Below are positions 1 to 10,020 of a stretch of DNA of 43,145 nt, piece by piece. The notes beneath the pieces are model-generated. The model saw only the letters and a list, made by a program, of their open reading frames with translations. It was not told the origin of the DNA and did no database searches. Origin of the DNA: Bacteroidaceae bacterium (GTDB lineage: Bacteria > Bacteroidota > Bacteroidia > Bacteroidales > Bacteroidaceae). Position 1 is the first letter of the stretch. Each line of letters starts with the position of its first letter. Location: positions 1 to 43,145 of the forward strand of contig JAKSLL010000024.1 of assembly GCA_024401215.1 (NCBI GenBank), read 5' to 3'. The translations under genes were made by a program, and so were the position numbers.

Positions 1-60
1 TAAATGTTCAAATTTTCCTCGCGAAAGCTTGGAAATTATCACAGTATCTTGAATAAATAT

Positions 61-268
61 ATTTAAGTTTTTAAGTTTTTGAGTTTAAGTTCACGAACTT
101 TAAGTTTGTAAGTTTGTGAGTTTTTAAGTTTTTGAGTTTAAGTTCACGAACTTTTAAGTTCTTAAGCGAACAAACAACTCACAAACTCACGAACTCAAAA
201 ACTCAAACTCACAAACTCAAAAACTCAAACTCACAAACTCAAAAACTTAAAAACTCAAAAACTCATAC
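61..268. repeat. Imperfect long palindrome of aagttt/aactca units
   Basis: The first half (about 61-165) repeats units such as aagtttttgagttt and aagttcacgaac. The second half (about 170-268) repeats their reverse complements (aactcacaaactc, aaaactcaaac). The whole could fold into a long A/T-rich hairpin. A shorter stretch of the same type lies at about 7330-7400. I see no spacer structure and no coding potential. It resembles low-complexity intergenic filler that has expanded by slippage. Confidence 0.75.
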
Positions 269-375
269 CCCCCTTTAAAGCATTGGAGGCGCCTCATTTC
301 ACAATGGGACGCCTTCTTACTTCAATAGGTATTAGTTTTTTTAAGGTAAAAAGATTGTTTTCAGGATAACGGATG

Positions 376-407
376 CAAAGTTAGTGCATTTTATTATAAG
401 CTCCAAA
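376..407 (-). promoter_or_regulatory. Leftward promoter, TTTG-N20-TAACTTTG
   Basis: Read on the minus strand, TTTG (404-407) is followed after exactly 20 nt by TAACTTTG (376-383). This matches the Bacteroidota sigma-ABfr consensus. Transcription would start near 369 and run left out of the window. The leader would be at least 350 nt long and would include a GC-rich hairpin (about 289-315) and the palindrome at 61-268. The gene itself is not in the window. The rest of 408-782 shows no gene. Confidence 0.65.
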
Positions 408-782
408 GTTTTTGAGCGTGAATTTTGTCATAATTGTTAAAAATATGCTAAAAAGCAGACGTTATTGCTCAAAACCACTGCATTTTGTGCCACATTTTCC
501 ATAAAACGAGGAGTTGTAAAGTGGGGTTTAAAAACGAAAATGATTGAGAAGCGACAAATTTGTAGGACAAACTTATCAAAGAATTGTACAATCTTGTAGT
601 CGGCGTGATGGGCGGAGTCTCTTTTTGCTTGAACTGTATGTGGAGTATGATGCAGGTGCTGTCAGTTGTTGTAGCCGCTTGGAGGTGAAAACGGAAGGTT
701 GACGCAGGACATTTCGAGTATATTATAATATGGGCGTGGCGTTTTTTGATGAGTTTATTATATTTGTATAGAAAAAACTTCG

Positions 783-790
783 TAAATTTG
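783..790 (+). promoter_or_regulatory. Putative -7 element (TAAATTTG) of glnS
   Basis: TAAATTTG at 783-790 fits the TAnnTTTG -7 box and lies 44 bp before the glnS ATG. A second match, TATATTTG, is at 759-766. Neither has a well-spaced TTG -33 box, so the start site is uncertain. Confidence 0.5.
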
Positions 791-834
791 CAAAAAATTT
801 ATTCATTGCTAACACATAATTATAATAAATCAAT

Positions 835-2616
835 ATGAGTGCAGAATTTTCCGGAGAAATCAAGGAGGAAGAAGGACGCGAGAAATCGCTCAATTTTATT
901 GAGGAGCAGATAGTGAAAGATCTTGCGGAAGGAAAGAACGGAGGCAAGGTCCAGACTCGATTCCCGCCAGAGCCTAATGGCTATTTGCATATCGGTCACG
1001 CTAAGGCTATTGCCCTTGACTTCGGTGTTGCACAGAAATATGGTGGTGTCTGCAATCTCCGCATGGACGACACAAACCCTCAGAAGGAGGACACTGAGTA
1101 TGTTGAGGCTATCAAGCGCGACATCGAGTGGCTTGGCTTTAAGTGGGGCAAGATTCTGTATGCCAGTGACTATTTCCAGCAGCTGTGGGATTTGGCTGTC
1201 GAGTTGATAAAGCAGGGCAAGGCGTACATTGACGAGCAGTCGGCTGAGCAGATTGCAGAGCAGAAAGGTACGCCGACACAGGCAGGTACGGACTCTCCAT
1301 ATCGTAACCGTCCTGTTGAAGAGAGCCTTCGCTTGTTTGAGGAGATGAACTCAGGTAATGTTGAGCCAGGCAAGATGGTGCTTCGTGCCAAGATTGACAT
1401 GGCAAGTCCGAACATGCATTTCCGTGACCCAATCATGTACCGAGTGCTTAATATGCCTCACTGGCGCACAGGCAATAAGTGGAACGCATATCCGATGTAC
1501 GACTACACTCACGGACAGTGTGACTATTGGGAGGGAGTGACACATTCTCTCTGCACTCTTGAGTTTGTGAGCCACCGTCCATTATATGATTTGTTTGTGG
1601 ACTGGGCTAAGCAGGTCAGCGGCGATGACCAGCCGCTCGATGACAACAGGCCTCGTCAGACAGAGTTCAATAAGCTGAACCTCACCCATATCCTGCTTTC
1701 AAAGCGCAACCTTCTCATCCTTGTTAAGGAGGGTGTGGTGAATGGATGGGACGACCCTCGAATGCCTACAATATGCGGTTTCCGCCGTCGTGGATATAGT
1801 CCTGAGGGCATTGTCTCTTTCATCGACAAGATAGGATACACAAAGTTTGACGCCCTCAACCAGATGTCGCTCTTCGAGTCTGCCGTTCGTGACGACTTGA
1901 ACAAGAGAGCTCAGCGTGTGAGCGCTGTCATCAACCCTGTGAAGCTTGTGATAACGAATTTCCCTGAAGGGGAGGTTGAGACATATACAGCAGTCAATAA
2001 CCCTGAGAATGAGGCTGACGGCACACACGAGATTGAGTTCAGCCGCGAGCTGTGGATAGAGAGAGAGGACTTTATGGAGGATGCTCCAAAGAAGTTCTTC
2101 CGCCTTGGTCCTGGCAAGGAGGTGCGCCTGAAGAATTCTTATATCATACGCTGCTCGGAGAATGTTGATGAGTGTGTAGTGAAGGATGCTGACGGCAATA
2201 TCGTGGAGATACATGCAGAACTCATCCCTGACACGAAGACAGGACAGCCAAACAGCAACATGAAGATTAAGGGCAAGACAATCCATTGGGTCAGCTGCAA
2301 TCATTGTGTTGAGGCTGAGGTGCGCAACTACGACCGCCTGTGGATGGTGGAGAATCCTCGCGACGAGGTGGCAGCTTATTCCAAGGAGAATGGCGACATC
2401 CGCGGCATTGAGGCTATGCGCCCATTCCTCAATCCTAACAGCCTTGAGGTGAAGAAAGCATACGTAGAGAAATGGCTCTTGACGCGTAAGCCAATGGACT
2501 ATCTCCAGTTCCAGCGCATCGGCTACTATAATGTGGATCTCGATTCAACACCTGAGCATCTTGTGTTCAACCGAACTGTCGGTCTCACAGATGCCTGGAA
2601 GAAGATAAATAAATAG
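835..2616 (+). CDS. glnS: Glutaminyl-tRNA synthetase
   Basis: This is a class I aminoacyl-tRNA synthetase that charges tRNA-Gln with glutamine in the cytoplasm. The 593-aa length is slightly above the E. coli enzyme. The HIGH signature lies in PEPNGYLHIGHAK (HIGH at residues 52-55). The KMSKS-equivalent is LLSKR at 287-291, the form typical of GlnRS rather than GluRS. The catalytic core also shows LRMDDTNP (about 75-82) and NPQKED. The C-terminal half matches the anticodon-binding beta-barrels. The ATG at 835 follows TAnnTTTG boxes and an A/T-rich leader. A 98-bp gap separates it from the next gene, so co-transcription is possible. Having GlnRS means the cell need not rely only on transamidation for Gln-tRNA. 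There is nothing irregular in the frame. Confidence 0.97.
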   Translation: MSAEFSGEIKEEEGREKSLNFIEEQIVKDLAEGKNGGKVQTRFPPEPNGYLHIGHAKAIALDFGVAQKYGGVCNLRMDDTNPQKEDTEYVEAIKRDIEWLGFKWGKILYASDYFQQLWDLAVELIKQGKAYIDEQSAEQIAEQKGTPTQAGTDSPYRNRPVEESLRLFEEMNSGNVEPGKMVLRAKIDMASPNMHFRDPIMYRVLNMPHWRTGNKWNAYPMYDYTHGQCDYWEGVTHSLCTLEFVSHRPLYDLFVDWAKQVSGDDQPLDDNRPRQTEFNKLNLTHILLSKRNLLILVKEGVVNGWDDPRMPTICGFRRRGYSPEGIVSFIDKIGYTKFDALNQMSLFESAVRDDLNKRAQRVSAVINPVKLVITNFPEGEVETYTAVNNPENEADGTHEIEFSRELWIEREDFMEDAPKKFFRLGPGKEVRLKNSYIIRCSENVDECVVKDADGNIVEIHAELIPDTKTGQPNSNMKIKGKTIHWVSCNHCVEAEVRNYDRLWMVENPRDEVAAYSKENGDIRGIEAMRPFLNPNSLEVKKAYVEKWLLTRKPMDYLQFQRIGYYNVDLDSTPEHLVFNRTVGLTDAWKKINK

Positions 2617-2714
2617 AATACAAGTTTCTTTCTGCGAAAGCGCAAGCGATAACGCAAGCTCCACTTTTACTCTACGAACGAGCAAGTTGAAACCTGCGAA
2701 AGTTGAATTAATAA

Positions 2715-4244
2715 ATGAATAGCAAGTATTTCCAAACAGAAGAATTTCGCTCCAACTTGGCTTATTATGAGTCAAAAATGCAGAATGGCGAGAGTGTCTA
2801 TCTTGACGAGGATGATTTTGCGGATATAGCAGACTACTATATGAGCGAAGACAGGTCAGAAGACGCTATGATTGCTGCTGATATGGGACTGCTTGCTCAT
2901 CAGGGCAGCGAAGGCCTTCTCACGGTCAAGAGCTCTGTGTATATCTTCCAGCGTGAACTGGAGCTCGCAAGTTCTATCGTTGACAAGCTCGACAGCGACA
3001 ACTCTGATGTTTACTACCAGAAATGCCAGCTGAAGTATGCTCTCGACATGGATTCTGCTGAGGCTGACCGCATGTTTCGCAGATGGATGAAGATGGACAA
3101 CGGGCAGTCGCCTTCCGAACAGATGAGGCGCGAGGCTTATGTGCATGTCATCTCGTCGTTTGTTGAACTTCGTGGCATGGATGACGAGACAGGTGAGAGG
3201 GTGTACGACGTGGAGCTGACAAGACGTTGGGTTGAGGAGTATATCGAGAAGTTTCAGCCGCTCGGCTCTTACGATGAGGATGTGCAGATTGTTGACATCT
3301 GCCGAGAATACGGAATCACCGACCTTGCGGTGAAGGGGCTCGTTCAGGTTCTTGACGAGCGACCTTATCTGCCAAGGGGCTGGTCACATCTTGCTTTGAT
3401 GTATTATACATTGGAGATGTATGACAATGCAAACGAGGCATGTGACTTTGCGCTGGCGATAGACCCTGAGGATATGGAGACGATAGTGACTAAAGGTCAT
3501 GTGCTCTATGAACTTGGCGACAAGGAGGGCTGCATTCCATACTTTGAGGATTATCTGGAAAAGGGAGGAAGAGTGCTTCATGTGTTGCCGCTTGTTGACG
3601 CTCTGTTCTCGTCAGAGATAAACGGCATTGCCACTTTGAGAAAGCTGGTTCGCCTGCTGTCAGCATTGTACAATGAGGAGGAGCTTGACAACCCTTTTAT
3701 GTCACGAAACGAGAAGATGGCAATCAACTATATGTTTTGTGATATCGGTAATGTCCTGTTCCGTAACAAGAAATACAAGAGGGCCATGGTGTTTTACCTT
3801 AAGGCGCTGCAGTTCGACAGCACCAATTATGATACGTATTTCATGATGGGCTCTATCTGTGCCATGACAGGCAGCCCTGAAAATGCGCAGATGCTGTTTA
3901 TGGAGGGTTTGGAATACAGCGAGGACAAGGTGGGGTATTGCATTGATATGGTTGTTGCCTATGTCTTAGGAGGCCTCTATGACTGCGCTGTCGAGGTGCT
4001 TGACTCCATCGACAGTCCTGACAATGGCGATTGTTTCGCCAGCAGCACAACGCCGGCGCGTGCATTCGTGGATCTTGCTGTGGGAGATAAGGAGCAGTTC
4101 CTCCTGGATTTCAGAAAGGCGCTCACGATAAATAAGGACATGACACAGAGCTTGTTTGTGAGCATCATGCCGGAAGGCATGCCTGTGGATGAGTGGTATG
4201 ACTATTCAGAAAAAGAATTTTATACATTGCAAAAGAAAATTTAA
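2715..4244 (+). CDS. TPR-repeat protein, unknown partner
   Basis: This 509-aa acidic protein has no signal peptide and is probably cytosolic. It contains tetratricopeptide-type helical pairs, for example around residues 222-275 (WSHLALMYYTLEMYDNANEA, then ALAIDPEDMETIVTKGHVLYE) and 335-400 (IGNVLFRNKKYKRAMVFYLK, then ALQFDSTNYDTYFMMGSICA). TPR domains are protein-binding scaffolds, and no catalytic motif is visible. Its partner cannot be read from the sequence. It lies 98 bp after glnS and 14 bp before dapA, so it is probably co-transcribed with dapA. Base composition and codon use resemble the housekeeping neighbours, which argues for a resident core gene of the group. Confidence 0.85.
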   Translation: MNSKYFQTEEFRSNLAYYESKMQNGESVYLDEDDFADIADYYMSEDRSEDAMIAADMGLLAHQGSEGLLTVKSSVYIFQRELELASSIVDKLDSDNSDVYYQKCQLKYALDMDSAEADRMFRRWMKMDNGQSPSEQMRREAYVHVISSFVELRGMDDETGERVYDVELTRRWVEEYIEKFQPLGSYDEDVQIVDICREYGITDLAVKGLVQVLDERPYLPRGWSHLALMYYTLEMYDNANEACDFALAIDPEDMETIVTKGHVLYELGDKEGCIPYFEDYLEKGGRVLHVLPLVDALFSSEINGIATLRKLVRLLSALYNEEELDNPFMSRNEKMAINYMFCDIGNVLFRNKKYKRAMVFYLKALQFDSTNYDTYFMMGSICAMTGSPENAQMLFMEGLEYSEDKVGYCIDMVVAYVLGGLYDCAVEVLDSIDSPDNGDCFASSTTPARAFVDLAVGDKEQFLLDFRKALTINKDMTQSLFVSIMPEGMPVDEWYDYSEKEFYTLQKKI

Positions 4245-4258
4245 CAACATATATTTTT

Positions 4259-5149
4259 ATGGTACATAATAAATTCAAGGGCTTGGGCATCGCTCTCATC
4301 ACTCCTTTCAAAGGAGGCGAAGTCGATTATACGGCTCTTAGGCGATTGCTCGATTATCAACTTTCAAACGGTGTTGATTTCCTCTGCATTCTTGCTACTA
4401 CAGGCGAGACTCCATGTCTCTCTGCTGAAGAGAGAAAGCAGATTAAAGATATAGTGGTTGAGAAAGTTCAAGGCAGAATACCAATCCTTATGGGTTGTGG
4501 TGGTAATAACACAAACGCTGTTGTACAAACTCTCAAGACAGAAGATTTCACAGGTATTGACGGCATTCTCTCTGTCTGCCCATACTACAATAAGCCTTCT
4601 CAGGAAGGTCTTTACCAGCACTTCAAGGCAATAGCGGCAGCTACGGAGCTTCCAGTTGTCCTTTACAATGTGCCAGGCCGTGTTGGTGTGAATATGACTG
4701 CCGAGACAACTCTTCGCCTCGCCAACGACTGTGAGAATATCGTTGCCATAAAGGAGGCTTCTGGCGATTTCACGCAGATTGACGACATCATCAAGAACAA
4801 GCCAGAGAATTTCGATGTCATCTCTGGTGACGACGGCATAACATTCCCGCTCATCACCCTGGGTGCTGTGGGTGTCATCTCTGTCATTGGCAATGCGCTC
4901 CCTAAGGAGTTCTCTCGCATGGTGCGTCTTGCGCTCAATGGCGATTACAGCAATGCGCTCACAATTCATCATCAGTTTACTGAACTCTTCAAGCTTCTTT
5001 TTGTCGATGGCAATCCTGCTGGTGTGAAGGCTATGCTCAATTCTATGGGACTCATCGAGAATGAGCTTCGTCTTCCTCTTGTGCCTTCTCGCATTTCTAC
5101 ATTCGAGAAGATTGCAGCTATCATAAAGGAGCTGAACATCAAGTGCTGA
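4259..5149 (+). CDS. dapA: 4-hydroxy-tetrahydrodipicolinate synthase
   Basis: DapA condenses pyruvate with aspartate semialdehyde, the first committed step of lysine and meso-diaminopimelate synthesis. The 296-aa length is normal for the family. The Schiff-base lysine is K165 in AIKEASGD. The proton-relay tyrosine is Y136 in VVLYNVPGR. The TTGE motif is at 47-50, and the GG/NNTNA stretch (81-86) belongs to the same TIM-barrel fold. The ATG at 4259 lies 14 bp after the TPR gene, and a good intrinsic terminator follows at 5206. The neighbouring genes are not lysine-pathway genes, so the pathway is dispersed here. Confidence 0.97.
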   Translation: MVHNKFKGLGIALITPFKGGEVDYTALRRLLDYQLSNGVDFLCILATTGETPCLSAEERKQIKDIVVEKVQGRIPILMGCGGNNTNAVVQTLKTEDFTGIDGILSVCPYYNKPSQEGLYQHFKAIAAATELPVVLYNVPGRVGVNMTAETTLRLANDCENIVAIKEASGDFTQIDDIIKNKPENFDVISGDDGITFPLITLGAVGVISVIGNALPKEFSRMVRLALNGDYSNALTIHHQFTELFKLLFVDGNPAGVKAMLNSMGLIENELRLPLVPSRISTFEKIAAIIKELNIKC

Positions 5150-5205
5150 TTTGAGCCTCCTCTAACTCCCATGGGGAGAAGGAATAAGGAGTACAACCAT
5201 AAAAC

Positions 5206-5238
5206 CGCAGGGCACGTCTGTTGCTCTGCGTTTTTTTT
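5206..5238 (+). terminator. Intrinsic terminator after dapA
   Basis: CGCAGGGCA (5206-5214) pairs with TGCTCTGCG (5222-5230): 9 bp with one G-U pair and a 7-nt loop. Eight T residues follow at 5231-5238. It lies 57 bp after the dapA stop and closes the TPR-dapA unit. Confidence 0.85.
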
Positions 5239-5260
5239 GTAACTATTTAGAGAATGTTTG

Positions 5261-5428
5261 TGACTACTCAGCGAATGCTTTTTTTTCAAACAAGGATTCT
5301 ACCAAATTCAACCTAATTAGAGCCTTTGGGCTCTGTGAATTTTCTTAATTGAATAGCAATCCTCTTAAAAATTAGGTAGAATTTGGTTGAATCCTTGTTT
5401 AAAAGTAGCATGGCTGAGTAGTTACGGA
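5261..5428. repeat. Palindromic repeat B, copy 1
   Basis: The outer inverted ends are actactcagc (left) and gctgagtagt (right). The inner arms begin AACAAGGATT and end AATCCTTGTT, spanning 5289-5399 (111 nt). The centre carries a small AGAGCC/GGCTCT hairpin. The reverse complement of the 111-nt core equals the core at 39024-39134 except for one base. The right flank (5400-5428) is shared in the same orientation by both copies. A diverged, interrupted copy is at 12071-12395. No ORF is present. The rest of 5150-5558 holds only the terminator and the promoter of the next gene. Confidence 0.85.
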
Positions 5429-5507
5429 CTAATCGCTGTGTAGTTGCCGTTTTTTTTGTAAATCAAAGTTTTTCATCACAAAACTTTCATATCTAATCAT
5501 TTATGTG

Positions 5508-5515
5508 TAACTTTG
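5508..5515 (+). promoter_or_regulatory. Putative -7 element (TAACTTTG) of the ABC-F gene
   Basis: TAACTTTG matches TAnnTTTG and lies 43 bp before the ATG at 5559. The -33 region (about 5484-5488) is only weakly similar to TTG. Confidence 0.55.
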
Positions 5516-5546
5516 CAGCATCATTTGTTTTTTTAAGGTATTTTGA

Positions 5547-7169
<1,623 letters not shown>

Positions 7170-7428
7170 TTTGAAGTTGTGACCCACAAAACGAGACGAG
7201 CTAAGGGGTAGATGCTTTGGCTCGTTGACTACCGTTGCTTTGGCTCGTAGAGTATAGATTCTTTTGCTCGTCACGCATATAGATTCTGAAAGGCATTGTT
7301 TTGCACAGTGATTAGCAGAAGTTGATTAACTTGAGTTTTTGAGTTCTTGAGTTTGAACTCACAAACTTACAAACTTAAAAACTCACAAACTTAAGAACTG
7401 AAGGATAGAGTGGGGTATATCCAGTTAG

Positions 7429-7480
7429 GAATTTAAAATTGTAGCCAGCCATTTTTATGGCTGGCTACAATTTTAAATTC
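7429..7480. terminator. Perfect 22-bp hairpin between convergent genes
   Basis: Positions 7429-7450 pair perfectly with 7459-7480 around an 8-nt loop (ATTTTTAT). The stem core is GTAGCCAGCC/GGCTGGCTAC with A/T-rich outer ends on both sides, so it can terminate in both directions. It sits between the convergent ABC-F gene (ends 7169) and the VWA gene (ends 7671). Upstream, 7170-7428 holds no gene. It contains three copies of a CTTTGGCTCGT-like word (about 7210-7275) and a short aactca/gagttt palindrome (about 7330-7400). Confidence 0.8.
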
Positions 7481-7620
7481 AACTTTCGCTTTACAACTTT
7501 CTCAGTTTGGGGAGTAAAAATGGAGTTATCGCTTCGCTGGAGTTAAAGGGACGTTTGCCATATACTGACATTCGTCACTTTAACTCCTCTTTAACTCCTC
7601 TTTAACTACCCTTTAACTCC
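7480..7620. repeat. Intergenic repeat C, copy 1
   Basis: The segment begins CAACTTTCGCTTT and continues through GGAGTTATCGCTTCGCT and ACGTTTGCCAT. It ends in tandem TTTAACTCCTC/TTTAACTACCC words. The inverted complement of the same series occurs at 26654-26805 with moderate divergence. A reduced relative (CTTTCTCTGTTTGGAGAGTTAAAG) is seen near 28657. I see no ORF. Confidence 0.8.
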
Positions 7621-7670
7621 TTGTATTTTTCATGCCTCATGCATCTTCATCTTTTTCGGATTTTTGTCGT

Positions 7671-8933
7671 TCATAGAATCATTGTGCATACTCTGCCGTA
7701 CTTTCGCATCCATTCATAATGCTCTTCATAGTTTTGCCTGTTATTGCAAACCCATAATATTCGTGTGTGAAAGATTGGAGGAAGGACGGGGCGATCGGCA
7801 TAGCCGTCTGTGAAGATTATCAAACCGTCATAGCATTTCTTCTCTGCAACAAGGTCGATGACAGGTTGAAAGTCGGTTCCTCCACGCCCCTTGACACAAA
7901 TATCTCTTGACGCCTTTTTTATAGGTTCAATGGCTCCCGGCACACTGTCAAACTGTACTGCGTCAATGTTTTCAACGCCATATCGGAAGAATCTGTTGAT
8001 GACACTATAGAAATGACGTAGCGTGTCACTTGATATTGAACCGCTTACATCTACTGCGACAATTATATTTGTACGAAACTTATACACACTGCCCATGTTC
8101 TGGAACTCTGTGCGCCGATTAGGTCGCATCCTCGTCAAGTTGCGCTTGGATGATAACACCGAAGCGCAGAAACCTGCCAATATCTTTCTGTAGTCAACGT
8201 GTGCCTTGGTGTTGGCAATGATACGCTCAACAAGATCTCCAGGTACAGAACCCCATTGGTGAATGTTTTCTACAGTCTCATTTATCTGTACCTGCATCAG
8301 TTCGTCTTCTTCCCATAACTCCGACATGCCTGCGAATTTGTTCTGGGTAGAGGAAGAGGAGTCTTCATCCATGGATGAGGTGCCATCGCCATCGTCTTGT
8401 CCTTCGTCTTTAGCATCGTCGTTCTGTGAATCTTCTTCTCCTGTCTTGCCTCTATCCTTGTTTTGCCTGTCGTCAGTATTGCCAGGGTTTGCTTCGTCAT
8501 CTTGGTCTGCCTCATCCTCTTTGCTTTGCAGCATCTTCTGGATATTGATGGCGTACCATTCGTAGGTCTGCATTTTAGGTAAAGAAAACATTGACGGATT
8601 GATGAAGTTGACACCCTTCCATGAATAGTAAGATGTAAGTACACATTCACTTCCCATGCCACATGCTGCATCACAACAGTCAGAAGGTTTACGTTCATAA
8701 GGATGCTTCAACAGTATTCGGATGACTTCTGCTTTCAAAAACTCTTCGACAGTATTTTCCGGCATGCCTTGTAGCAGGAGAGGATTGTACTCGATGTGAC
8801 CTTTTCCTGAACGCATGGCGCACGTCATGTTTGGGTTCTCCAACATGCCGTGTGTGCAGTAAATGGCAAAGAGTGCCGGCTCCGAGAGAAACCAGCGTTC
8901 TGCTATTGATTGAAAGGTCTTTGCAAATTCCAT
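7671..8933 (-). CDS. VWA-domain protein of a MoxR-VWA pair (DUF2201-like)
   Basis: The C-terminal VWA domain has a complete MIDAS: DVSGS (D295, S297, S299), T353 in GGTDF and D376 in FTDG. It can therefore bind a metal and a partner. The N-terminal domain (about 1-130) resembles the DUF2201 metallopeptidase-like domain. The expected HExxH position reads KAEVIRILLKH (68-78), so the catalytic residues appear lost. A very acidic, Asp/Ser-rich linker (about 137-197) joins the halves. The gene starts 6 nt after the MoxR gene and is last in the leftward operon 11878 to 7671. In characterised MoxR-VWA pairs such as RavA-ViaA and NorQ-NorD, the VWA protein links the AAA+ ring to its client. The client here is unknown. 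Confidence 0.87.
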   Translation of the reverse strand: MEFAKTFQSIAERWFLSEPALFAIYCTHGMLENPNMTCAMRSGKGHIEYNPLLLQGMPENTVEEFLKAEVIRILLKHPYERKPSDCCDAACGMGSECVLTSYYSWKGVNFINPSMFSLPKMQTYEWYAINIQKMLQSKEDEADQDDEANPGNTDDRQNKDRGKTGEEDSQNDDAKDEGQDDGDGTSSMDEDSSSSTQNKFAGMSELWEEDELMQVQINETVENIHQWGSVPGDLVERIIANTKAHVDYRKILAGFCASVLSSKRNLTRMRPNRRTEFQNMGSVYKFRTNIIVAVDVSGSISSDTLRHFYSVINRFFRYGVENIDAVQFDSVPGAIEPIKKASRDICVKGRGGTDFQPVIDLVAEKKCYDGLIIFTDGYADRPVLPPIFHTRILWVCNNRQNYEEHYEWMRKYGRVCTMIL

Positions 8934-8939
8934 GATTAC

Positions 8940-10016
8940 TTAGATGGAAGATATGAAATCCATTATCTTGCTATAAACATCAGGTGCTTCAGTCATCACA
9001 AACATTATTGCGTTTGGATAGGTTGAACTCTCAAACACAGAACAGAAATGTGCCATAGCTTCACGTTTGTCTCCTTCCAGCAGCAGGCCAACATAATCTA
9101 TCAAGGCATTCTTTGCTGCCGTCTTGTCCTTTGCCTTCAGTTTTTGTGTCTCCAGGAATCGGAATATGGAATCGTTGACAGATGACAGTTGATGAATCTG
9201 GTATGTTAGCAGCTTTTCCCTGCACTTGTCAAAATGCAGGAGTACGTCTTTTCCTGTCAGTATATTTGTGTTGGCAGCAAAGGCAACAAACTTGCTTGCA
9301 GCCTGTGCGCCGACTATTCCAGCCAGCTGTTTATGATGCAGTTTGGTAAGTTCGGACACGTTCTTTATACAGTCGGAAACCTTATGCCATGCACGTCTGT
9401 CAGGCGACTTGTCAAGTCCTGAGTCGAGTTGGTTGGCAGACTTCTCGTCACCGTCAAGGAAGAATGGGGAGTCTTGGATAAAGTCGAGCACACGTTTGTC
9501 AAGTCCTGCCTGCACGCCCCAAAGCAGCCATTCCTCGGCAGTAGGTCTGAAGTTATAGACGTTAAAGCGTGAAACAAGCGCAGGATCCAGTTCCGTCAGC
9601 TGGTATTCCTCGCCGTCATTAACAGCCGAAATGATACGGCTGCCCTCAGGCAATGGACGCCCTGCCAATTTACGGTTGAGGGCAAGATCCATGATTGTCT
9701 GAAGAACCTCCGGACGCGCACGGTTCAGTTCGTCGAGGAAGAGGACTACAGGGGAGCCGTCTAACGGAAACCAGTAGGGTGGCATGAAGTCGGTCTTCCC
9801 CGTCTTCTCATTTTTCACAGGCAGGCCGATGAGGTCTCCAGGGTCACTCATCTGGCCAAGAAACAAAGAGATGACCGGCATTCCCTTTTCAGAGAAATAC
9901 TGGGTGAGAATCTGTGATTTTCCTATGCCATGACGCCCCACGAGCATCACATTCTGAGATGAAGGTGTTGAGTCAAGAATTGACTTCAGTTCTGTAGTGT
10001 TTATATTTATTGCCAT
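8940..10016 (-). CDS. MoxR-family AAA+ ATPase
   Basis: This 358-aa protein has Walker A GRHGIGKS (27-34), Walker B VLFLDELNRA (91-100), sensor 1 AVND (131-134) and the arginine finger LVSRF (148-151). This arrangement is typical of MoxR AAA+ proteins. The segment DPGDLIGLP (58-66) matches the conserved MoxR N-terminal region. MoxR proteins form rings that remodel partner proteins, usually together with a VWA protein, which is encoded directly downstream. Upstream, the 262-aa protein ends 4 nt before this ATG, so the genes are translationally linked. The first residues, MAINI, follow an A/T-rich leader. The specific client is unknown. The two paralogous proteins upstream are the obvious candidates for adaptor or substrate. 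Confidence 0.92.
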   Translation of the reverse strand: MAININTTELKSILDSTPSSQNVMLVGRHGIGKSQILTQYFSEKGMPVISLFLGQMSDPGDLIGLPVKNEKTGKTDFMPPYWFPLDGSPVVLFLDELNRARPEVLQTIMDLALNRKLAGRPLPEGSRIISAVNDGEEYQLTELDPALVSRFNVYNFRPTAEEWLLWGVQAGLDKRVLDFIQDSPFFLDGDEKSANQLDSGLDKSPDRRAWHKVSDCIKNVSELTKLHHKQLAGIVGAQAASKFVAFAANTNILTGKDVLLHFDKCREKLLTYQIHQLSSVNDSIFRFLETQKLKAKDKTAAKNALIDYVGLLLEGDKREAMAHFCSVFESSTYPNAIMFVMTEAPDVYSKIMDFISSI

Positions 10017-10020
10017 ATCA

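Noticed and set aside
61-268. Regular short repeats that look like a CRISPR array at first sight
   Set aside because: Unit length is irregular, there are no unique spacers of constant size, and the two halves are reverse complements. It is a low-complexity palindrome.
1699-2304. 201-codon open frame on the minus strand
   Set aside because: It is fully antisense to glnS, has no promoter or domain, and follows from the codon bias of the real gene.
4364-4972. 202-codon open frame on the minus strand
   Set aside because: It is antisense to dapA, whose catalytic motifs are intact in the sense frame.
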